Source: Myxococcota bacterium (GTDB taxonomy: Bacteria; Myxococcota; UBA4151). Taken from it: DNA of 6,200 nucleotides. Position 1 is the stretch's first letter. The number at the start of each line of letters is the position of its first letter. Below, piece after piece: positions 1 through 4,806 of this stretch. The DNA lies in assembly GCA_028823075.1 (NCBI GenBank), contig JAPKCE010000120.1, forward strand, positions 1 to 6,200, given 5' to 3'. Position numbers and translations under genes: made by a program. Below the pieces are notes generated by a model. It was not told the DNA's origin, did not search any database, and worked only from the letters and a program-made list of their open reading frames with translations.

Positions 1-1390
1 CTTCGAACCCGTGGGCCTTGCCGCTGCCATCGCAAAAGCTGGTCCTGGGGTCCGCCCCCATCACGGCGCCGCCGAAAAGATGCGATAAAATGCAGGTGTA
101 TGCCCGCGGATGTAAGCTCGCCGAATCAAACAGGTCGAGTTGATCGGCGAACAGCTTGTAAGGCATACCTTGAATGCCCGGGATGATATGCGTTGCACCC
201 ATAGTGAAATGCATCTCGGCGGTCTTTTTTAGGCCCGAACGCAGGCGCGTCATATCAGCTTTATCCATGACGTAATGAACGCTAGGCCTGCCAAATAAAT
301 TGCGCACTTTACCGCTGCTTTGGGCGCGACAAGCTGCCAACCAAACGCCCATTCGAGGCAATTCTTCGATGCGCTCCATAAGCGCCGTGCCGGCTCCCTT
401 TAAACGCACGGCCGCAAGCTCTAAGGGCAGGTTCAAGGTTTCGAGTTTATAACCTGGGTCTTTTCGAAACTCACTGCTTGCCCAGCCCTGGGTGGCACCA
501 AAGTCCATACCGACTTTATCGGCGTAAACGCCGGGAATAGCGCAGCCCGGATGGGATCGGAAATGCTCGCCCAAAGCCGGCGACTTAATGCCGCTGCGCT
601 GCAAAATACAGGGGGTATGGGTGCTCGATGCCGCGACCACAACGGCGCGCCGGGCGCGCAGCGTAAAGCACCCTCCTTTTTTGCGTGTTCTAGGGTGTCG
701 AAAACGGCCCGTCACGCCGCAAGCCTTGCGGCCTTCCATGAGAATTTTCTGCACAGGCGCACAACTCAAAAGACCGCCGCCGGCGTTCAGCACCTCAGGG
801 ATCATATGGAGGTTCGTGCTCTGTTTTTTTTCGGCTTTGCAGCCTTGCAAACAAGCTGAGTTGCCCAGGCAGTCTTTAACCGCTCGGCGCATGATATGGC
901 TGTCGATACCCATCGATTTTCCGGCGTCCAAAGCGAGTTGCGATGAGCGCCCGAGACGATCGACTCGAGTGGGCTCAACAAACAGTTCCTCGTCGAGACG
1001 GTCCTGATGGGCCCAGACTCGCTGCGCTAAAGCATCGCCGCCCACCCCGTAATCGCGCTGCCATTCTTCAAAAATATCACCCGGAGTCCGCACGATGATG
1101 GCCGAGTTAATCACCGTCGAGCCCCCCACAGCAGAGCCTTGAATTACCGGCCAAAGCGCCGGTCCGCGCGTCACCGTGGCGCCCCAACGGTCAAAAAGGT
1201 CGCGGAACGACCCGTAAACACTGCTCGGGTAATCGGCCGGGTCGCGCCAAGCACCAGCCTCGACCATAACGACCTCGGCACCCCCTCGCGCTAACTGAGT
1301 CGCCGCAGCAGCGCCGCCGGCTCCGGTGCCAATAACAATGTAATCGGCTTCCCAGTTAATCGTTTCTTCGCTGTAAGCTTGGTGGCGCAT
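1..1390 (-). CDS. GMC-family FAD-dependent oxidoreductase (C-terminus beyond window edge)
   Basis: The frame is open from ATG at 1390 to the left edge, giving 463 residues. GMC enzymes (glucose-methanol-choline oxidoreductases) oxidise alcohols, sterols or sugars with FAD. Near the N-terminus IVIGTGAGGAAAA (18-30) is the dinucleotide-binding GxGxxG followed by the acidic end of strand 2 (VEAG, 43-46). QGSAVGGSTVIN (84-95) is the GMC signature 1 region. A cysteine cluster (C174, C180, C184) with K185 onward matches the CxxGCK element of long-chain alcohol oxidase and cholesterol-oxidase-like members. The end, SHLFGGAVMGADP (436-448) and GKAHGFE (457-463), is the start of GMC_oxred_C and H437 is the likely catalytic His. 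About 40 residues are missing. A GGAAGG ribosome site lies 7 bases before the ATG. The start shares one base with the stop of the upstream gene, implying translational coupling. Family assignment is firm; substrate is unknown. Confidence 0.93.
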   Translation of the reverse strand, partial: MRHQAYSEETINWEADYIVIGTGAGGAAAATQLARGGAEVVMVEAGAWRDPADYPSSVYGSFRDLFDRWGATVTRGPALWPVIQGSAVGGSTVINSAIIVRTPGDIFEEWQRDYGVGGDALAQRVWAHQDRLDEELFVEPTRVDRLGRSSQLALDAGKSMGIDSHIMRRAVKDCLGNSACLQGCKAEKKQSTNLHMIPEVLNAGGGLLSCAPVQKILMEGRKACGVTGRFRHPRTRKKGGCFTLRARRAVVVAASSTHTPCILQRSGIKSPALGEHFRSHPGCAIPGVYADKVGMDFGATQGWASSEFRKDPGYKLETLNLPLELAAVRLKGAGTALMERIEELPRMGVWLAACRAQSSGKVRNLFGRPSVHYVMDKADMTRLRSGLKKTAEMHFTMGATHIIPGIQGMPYKLFADQLDLFDSASLHPRAYTCILSHLFGGAVMGADPRTSFCDGSGKAHGFE

Positions 1391-1785
1391 CACATACCCT
1401 TCCAAGTGCCTGGATCAGCAGCGTATGGCGCCAAACCGCAGGCTTTTCGTACCTCGGGGTCCTGCCCCCAAGCCAAGCCGGCGACCTGCTTTAAGACCAG
1501 AGCGATCTGGCGCACTAGGTAAACTGAAGTCGTGGTGATGCGCTCGGTATGGCGATGCTTAAAGCGGCTCGGCAGCCGAACAGCGGGAAGCGGTAAATAG
1601 ACGGTGAAAATCGGTGTTAGCAGCCACATAACCGTCGCTAAATTAAGTACCAAACGCAGCTCGATCGGGGCTTCTCGACGCAACTCAGCGACAACCTCCC
1701 GGGCGCTCTTTGAAGCGGCAAGTCCGGGGCAGTCTTTATGACCGGGAAGCACCGCGTCGAGCGCTTGCAGAATCAACCAACTCAT
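1390..1785 (-). CDS. Small hydrophobic partner protein of the GMC oxidoreductase
   Basis: This 131-residue protein has no family I can name with certainty. A hydrophobic stretch at about residues 43-68 (LRLVLNLATVMWLLTPIFTVYLPLP) could be one membrane segment or a buried helix. It is followed by a basic patch (RLPSRFKHRHTER, 70-82). The C-terminal part (ALVLKQVAGLAWGQDPEVRKACGLAPY, 95-121) ends in a DPGTW motif. No CxxCH haem site and no signal peptide are seen. Its start overlaps the regulator stop by 4 bases (ATGA) and its stop overlaps the GMC start by 1 base, so the three are co-translated. A GGAG ribosome site lies 5 bases before the ATG. By context I infer an accessory or membrane-anchoring subunit of the oxidoreductase; this is not shown by the sequence. 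Confidence 0.8.
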   Translation of the reverse strand: MSWLILQALDAVLPGHKDCPGLAASKSAREVVAELRREAPIELRLVLNLATVMWLLTPIFTVYLPLPAVRLPSRFKHRHTERITTTSVYLVRQIALVLKQVAGLAWGQDPEVRKACGLAPYAADPGTWKGM

Positions 1786-2513
1786 GAATTCTCCAGACAG
1801 GCTTTGACCCGTTTTAGGCCCAGCTCTTCAAAACTCCTAAGGCCTTCATTTAAAGTGCGCATCAAAAGCTCGATGTGTTCGGGGTGATCGAGGCTTTCGG
1901 CGACCAGCGCCAACAGCATCTGATTACCCTCAGCATGCAACTCTAGCGGACCAAAAAATGCTGCGACCAGCTCGGGGCGGCTCTCGAAACAGCGCCGAAG
2001 AGAACTGTTCAGCGGCGGAACCACACGGTTGCCTGCGAGTTCTAAAAAGAACCCTTCGATGGCGAGATCTGCCTCGCGGTAGGCCGGCGCATCATCGAGC
2101 AACAAGGCTTGATCGGCGACCAAACTCTGTAGGTGCTGAAGATCTTCAGCCTGCATCCTCGCCACGGCCTGCTGCAAAAGGTGTACAGCGACAACACGCC
2201 GCAGCCCGACCAACTGCGCAATGAAATCGTAGGTTTCGACGCTGCCCAGCTCTTGACTTCCAAGGATCCAACTCAACCAATCCATCGGTGCTTGCGCCAA
2301 GTCTTGACGCACCTTGGTGCCCGAGCCCTGCCTCGCTTCGAGTAAACCCTCGGCTTGCAACTGCGCGATAGCGCTGCGCAACGAGCCGCGAGAAACCCCG
2401 AGTTCTAGAGCCAAACGACGCTCAGCGGGCAAGGTCGCCCCAGGCTGCCAATGGCCTGCAGCGATGTTCTGACGAAGACGGTCAGCAACCTTTTCGGTTA
2501 GGGTACGAGACAT
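1782..2513 (-). CDS. GntR-family transcriptional regulator, FadR subfamily (FCD domain)
   Basis: A 243-residue DNA-binding protein. Residues 1-70 form the GntR winged helix: LTEKVADRLRQNI, then LPAERRLALELGVSRGSLRSAI (the helix-turn-helix), then LLEARQGSGTKV (the wing). Residues of about 80-235 are an all-helical FCD effector domain. I chose the ATG at 2513 because MSRTLTEKV matches how FadR proteins normally begin. A longer reading from TTG at 2555 adds 14 residues that would be encoded by the operator palindromes. No clear ribosome site precedes the ATG. In the FCD domain the usual D-x3-H motif reads D149-x3-E153. H193 is kept, but the expected third His region reads TLNEG, so the metal site seems degenerate. 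The gene leads the small-partner/GMC operon, which it probably controls together with itself. The ligand is unknown. Confidence 0.92.
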   Translation of the reverse strand: MSRTLTEKVADRLRQNIAAGHWQPGATLPAERRLALELGVSRGSLRSAIAQLQAEGLLEARQGSGTKVRQDLAQAPMDWLSWILGSQELGSVETYDFIAQLVGLRRVVAVHLLQQAVARMQAEDLQHLQSLVADQALLLDDAPAYREADLAIEGFFLELAGNRVVPPLNSSLRRCFESRPELVAAFFGPLELHAEGNQMLLALVAESLDHPEHIELLMRTLNEGLRSFEELGLKRVKACLENS

Positions 2514-2525
2514 GAAAGGCTTTTC

Positions 2526-2555
2526 ATTATTGGTTCGACCAACTGGTTGGACCAA
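2526..2555 (-). promoter_or_regulatory. Possible promoter of the regulator-GMC operon, embedded in the operators
   Basis: On the minus strand, TTGGTC (2555-2550) and AATAAT (2531-2526) are 18 bases apart and could act as -35 and -10 boxes. Bound repressor would cover the promoter directly. The -35 box matches only the TTG half of the consensus. The implied transcript would start only a few bases before the ATG at 2513, making it almost leaderless, which fits the absence of a ribosome site. This is weak evidence by itself. Confidence 0.3.
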
Positions 2556-2556
2556 T
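2530..2556. promoter_or_regulatory. Tandem FadR/PdhR-type operators upstream of the GntR regulator
   Basis: Two perfect TGGT-N3-ACCA palindromes lie side by side: TGGTTCGACCA at 2531-2541 and TGGTTGGACCA at 2544-2554, with centres 13 bp apart. The outer flanks extend the match (TTGGT/ACCAA at the first, ACCAATT on the plus strand at the second). FadR-subfamily regulators bind TGGTnnnACCA-type sites (PdhR consensus ATTGGTnnnACCAAT). The position, 17-44 bases before the regulator ATG, fits an autoregulatory operator. That this protein binds here is inferred. Confidence 0.75.
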
Positions 2557-2582
2557 TACTCAAAGGGAGCAAGCAGATTAAT

Positions 2583-2972
2583 TCATGATTCGCTGCGGCG
2601 ACGCAGCAGAGCCCAACCCAAGACCAACACCCCGAAAGCTTCAAGGCCGAAGAAAACAAGCATTAAAGGGCTCGCCGTACCCTCGATGAGCATGCCCGCT
2701 AGGCGCGCCCCAGAAAGCCCGGCTGCGCCACATAGCGCCATCGTAAGGCCGGCGCGATGCCAATCGAGGCGCCCCTGAGCGATGAGCAAAAATGCAGCGA
2801 TCGCAAATTCAACACCACCATATGTGGCGCGGATATCGGTGCGCGCCTCGGCCGTAGCGAGGGTAATCCCGATACCCTCAAGCGCTTCGGGCATGAGGAA
2901 AATCCAGCCCCCGAAACCCAAAAATATAAGTGCGCTAACGATGATGAGAAGACGATCGATCAGACTGGGCAT
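2583..2972 (-). CDS. DUF4345-family small integral membrane protein
   Basis: A 129-residue protein with about four membrane helices, at residues 6-27, 52-66, 74-95 and 102-123. The motif RATYGGVEFAIAAFLL (48-63) and SGARLAGMLIEG (87-98) are the conserved features I associate with DUF4345. Length is typical for that family. Its biochemical role is not known. A GGAG ribosome site sits 8 bases before the ATG, in GGAGAGCCCCC. The gene ends 69 bases before the regulator ATG. The operators lie in that gap, so it may be read separately from the GMC operon even though the direction is the same. The C-terminal RRRSES tail suggests a cytoplasmic end. Confidence 0.82.
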   Translation of the reverse strand: MPSLIDRLLIIVSALIFLGFGGWIFLMPEALEGIGITLATAEARTDIRATYGGVEFAIAAFLLIAQGRLDWHRAGLTMALCGAAGLSGARLAGMLIEGTASPLMLVFFGLEAFGVLVLGWALLRRRSES

Positions 2973-3001
2973 GGGGGCTCTCCAGCTCCAAGCATAACGC
3001 C

Positions 3002-3030
3002 ATTTTACCCGGTAATTCGAGAGGTTGCAG
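3002..3030 (-). promoter_or_regulatory. Candidate promoter of the DUF4345 gene
   Basis: On the minus strand TAAAAT (3007-3002) resembles a -10 box, with CTGCAA (3030-3025) 17 bases upstream as a poor -35. Transcription would begin near 2995 and leave a leader of about 20 bases carrying the GGAG ribosome site. The assignment rests on one good hexamer and a suitable position. Confidence 0.3.
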
Positions 3031-3096
3031 AAGAAAATACGAGTCGCTTGAAGCTGCTATTTAATAATCGGCAGTTTATAGACTATCATCACACCC

Positions 3097-3126
3097 CTCG
3101 CGGGGGGCACTTTGGGGCGCCGCGAG
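3097..3126. repeat. Inverted repeat ahead of the VOC-like fragment
   Basis: CTCGCGG (3097-3103) and CCGCGAG (3120-3126) are perfect 7-base complements separated by 16 bases rich in G. The resulting RNA hairpin would sit 25 bases before the plus-strand ATG at 3152. No T-run follows on either strand, so it is not a standard terminator. Function unknown. Confidence 0.4.
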
Positions 3127-3138
3127 CCCTACCTATCC

Positions 3139-3144
3139 GGGAGG
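3139..3144 (+). promoter_or_regulatory. Ribosome binding site of the VOC-like fragment
   Basis: GGGAGG lies 7 bases before ATG 3152. It is one of the better Shine-Dalgarno sequences in the window, yet it serves a frame of only 18 codons. That supports a broken gene rather than random sequence. Confidence 0.5.
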
Positions 3145-3151
3145 CTCGAAC

Positions 3152-3208
3152 ATGCAGAAAGTAAAAGGGATCGGCGGTGTCTTCTTCAAACCGCCCCAGG
3201 GGCGCTAA
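3152..3208 (+). pseudogene. Remnant of a VOC/glyoxalase-family gene, N-terminal fragment only
   Basis: A plus-strand frame reads MQKVKGIGGVFFKPPQGR and then stops (TAA at 3206-3208). The first 13 residues closely resemble how one VOC (glyoxalase/bleomycin resistance) group begins (M-x-K-V-x-GIGGVFFK, then DPxxLAxWY in intact members). A strong ribosome site, GGGAGG at 3139-3144, lies 7 bases before the ATG, as in a real gene. After the thirteenth residue the family match stops. None of the three plus frames down to 3560 shows the expected WY, metal-ligand or C-terminal DPEGN motifs. I read this as the 5' end of a gene whose remainder was lost or replaced. Chance resemblance over 13 residues, or a genuine 18-residue leader peptide, remain possible. 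Confidence 0.5.
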
Positions 3209-3581
3209 AACGTTGCTCTAGTCGACCCGGGTACGAGGTCAGGGCTACCTCGGTGGCGGAGTCTAAGTCGAGCGTCGAGCCAGCGGCCATCACACAGATT
3301 AAAGGGTCCGCTAAAGGCGCCAAGTTGGCTGACATCGCCCAAGCCAAAAGTTTGCCAAGAGCCGAGATTCGACATGCTAAAGACGGACCAATCTTCGCTT
3401 TGGCGGGGCAGGCCTTCGAGATCTAGAATATTAGTAAAATCCAGACTCGAGTCCACCTGCGGCTCAGCAATAATTGGAGGGCCCGTGTCCTATTCCGGAC
3501 AACCACAAAGCGCCGCAAATGCCAGCCCAAAAGCTCGGATCAGCGAAAAGTAGATCGGTCGGTATGAACGATTAAGGCTAA

Positions 3582-4505
3582 CTAGAACTGGCGAAAGTAG
3601 GTCAACACTTCAGCGCTAAAATATTCGGGGATCTGATGACCGATCTCTTCGCTGTACAAGCAATAGCGCACACCAGCGCTACAACTCTCAAACTCGACGC
3701 ATTCGCCAGCCGGCAAGGACATCGGCAGATCAACGGGGGTTCCGGGGGGACCGCAAGAACGCGTGCGTAGCCAAAAATCTTTTCCCTCGTCGCCAAACTC
3801 GCCGGGATAAGCTTGCCAGCTAAAGTGACGATCATCGCGACCGAAGAAAACCCACATGTCGGTCTCGCCTCGGCAATCAATCCAGCCGCCATCACTGGTC
3901 TCAAACCAATACGGACGGTTGGCTGCTGCGGGCGCTGCGGCGCGCAAACGATCACCGATAAAACAGGCAGCGACCATAGCCATATCGCCTCCCCAACTAT
4001 GCCCGGTCGCAAAGATTCGTTGCGGATCGATGCAATAATCGTCGCTTAAGCGATCGATGAGTGCCTCGGCAAAAATTAGGTCCTCATCACCCGCCGCATT
4101 GCTCGCGTGAGGGCCGAGAAGCCATCCACCGAGAACTCCCCAAGCACCAAAGTCGCGCCAAAGCGGGTCCGGGTAGACGAAAATTTCGTTGGCCTGCGCC
4201 AAGCGCTCAAAATCAAAATAGCCACGCACCTGTTCGCCGAGCCAATTCGTACCAGGGTAAGCGATGATCAATTTATGCGGCTCATGCGGGTCATAGCCCT
4301 CGGGCAGCGTTAAAAAGAAGCTGCGCTCGCCTCCCGCTTGGACACCCATATCCAAGACGACTTGAACACCGCCGGTGAGCTCTGCCGCGGGCTTATCGCA
4401 ACCTGGAGAAACTGCTCTTGGGGGCGCATCACCTGGCGGCGGCGACCCGCCGCAAGCGGAGGTCAAAGCGATAAACAGAGTAAACGCGTACCTTAGGAAT
4501 TTCAT
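3582..4505 (-). CDS. Predicted lipoprotein esterase, PHB-depolymerase/feruloyl-esterase type alpha/beta hydrolase
   Basis: A 307-residue protein. Residues 1-17 form a signal peptide (KFLR, then a hydrophobic core) ending in LTSAC, with C18 as the probable lipidated cysteine. The lipobox is relaxed because Thr, not Leu, is at -3. A Pro-rich linker (21-34) follows. The hydrolase domain starts near residue 55 (GGERSFFLTLPEGYDP...LIIAYPGTNW). ATGHSWGGDMA (166-176) contains the GxSxG nucleophile elbow with S170. D224 or D225 in FFGRDDRHF is the likely acid, and H290 in IGHQIPE the base. This order matches the PHB-depolymerase esterase family, related to carbohydrate esterase family 1. Cysteine pairs (C158/C181, C251, C269, C275, C282) suggest disulfides and export. 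The ATG follows the stop of the Cys-rich gene by 13 bases with no ribosome site, so re-initiation after that gene is likely. Substrate is unknown. Confidence 0.87.
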   Translation of the reverse strand: MKFLRYAFTLFIALTSACGGSPPPGDAPPRAVSPGCDKPAAELTGGVQVVLDMGVQAGGERSFFLTLPEGYDPHEPHKLIIAYPGTNWLGEQVRGYFDFERLAQANEIFVYPDPLWRDFGAWGVLGGWLLGPHASNAAGDEDLIFAEALIDRLSDDYCIDPQRIFATGHSWGGDMAMVAACFIGDRLRAAAPAAANRPYWFETSDGGWIDCRGETDMWVFFGRDDRHFSWQAYPGEFGDEGKDFWLRTRSCGPPGTPVDLPMSLPAGECVEFESCSAGVRYCLYSEEIGHQIPEYFSAEVLTYFRQF

Positions 4506-4518
4506 GGGCAGGGCAGAA

Positions 4519-4806
4519 CTAATGGCGAATGCAGATGGTGAGAATGTGTGCGGTGCCTCCCCAGGAGCTGTAGCGGGTGGTCGGCTGAGTGCCGGCGCGG
4601 CAGGCCGACGTCAGCATGTTGTTGCCGTTTTCATGCGGAAAGGTGCTGTTGCCATGCCAGCAACCAAAGGCCTGACCTCCTGAATCAAAAGTATTGCGGC
4701 ATTCGGCATCGCGGATCTGCTGCGGGTCACTGCCGCGGATATAACAAAGGGTCCAACCCGGGACCACCTGCTGCGGAGCCACATGCAGATTAACGCCGCA
4801 GCGGGT
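4519..4806 (-). other. C-terminal non-repeat module of the Cys-rich protein
   Basis: The last 95 or so residues begin at TRCGVNLHVAPQ and carry WTLCYIRGSD, AECRNTF, FGCWHGNSTF, SACRAG and a final ILTICIRH. Six or seven cysteines spaced 15-25 apart and several Trp, Tyr and Phe suggest a compact disulfide-bonded domain. A WTLCY opening followed by later C and CR/CW motifs recalls C-terminal modules at the end of other Cys-rich repeat proteins of this bacterial group, but I cannot name it. A binding or attachment role would be a guess. Confidence 0.55.

Larger units (their letters stand above)
2973..3581. other. Intergenic region of about 600 bases without an intact gene
   Basis: This gap separates the esterase gene from the DUF4345 gene; both flanking genes run on the minus strand. 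Besides the candidate promoter, the 3097-3126 inverted repeat and the VOC-like fragment, I see a short inverted repeat TGTCC-N6-GGACA (3486-3501). I see no T-run hairpin that would end the esterase transcript. Several frames stay open by chance: plus 3112-3426, minus 3456-3205 (GTG start, 83 codons), and the VOC frame reopened from 3209 to 3553. Their translations are rich in Arg, Ser and Pro or match no family I know, and they lack good ribosome sites. The stretch may be a decayed gene neighbourhood. Confidence 0.5.

Noticed and set aside
433..1007. Short frames on both strands inside the GMC gene, as separate genes
   Set aside because: The GMC frame runs uninterrupted from 1390 to the left edge with motifs in the right order. 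The others are shadows.
2592..2607. GCTGCG-N4-CGCAGC hairpin at the end of the DUF4345 gene, as a terminator
   Set aside because: The stem is only 6 bp and no T-run follows on the minus strand. It falls within the codons for the Arg-rich tail.
3112..3426. 104-codon plus-strand frame starting with TTG
   Set aside because: It overlaps the VOC-like fragment in another frame, has a non-ATG start and an Arg/Lys/Ser/Ala-rich low-information translation, and matches no known family.
3205..3456. 83-codon minus-strand frame starting with GTG
   Set aside because: It has no good ribosome site and no recognisable family, and it lies opposite other chance open frames in the gap. It is mentioned under the intergenic region only.
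3485..3553. 22-codon plus-strand frame starting with GTG just after GGAGGG
   Set aside because: The Shine-Dalgarno-like sequence is only 4 bases from the GTG, and the frame is the tail of the longer chance opening after the VOC-like stop. There is no independent support.
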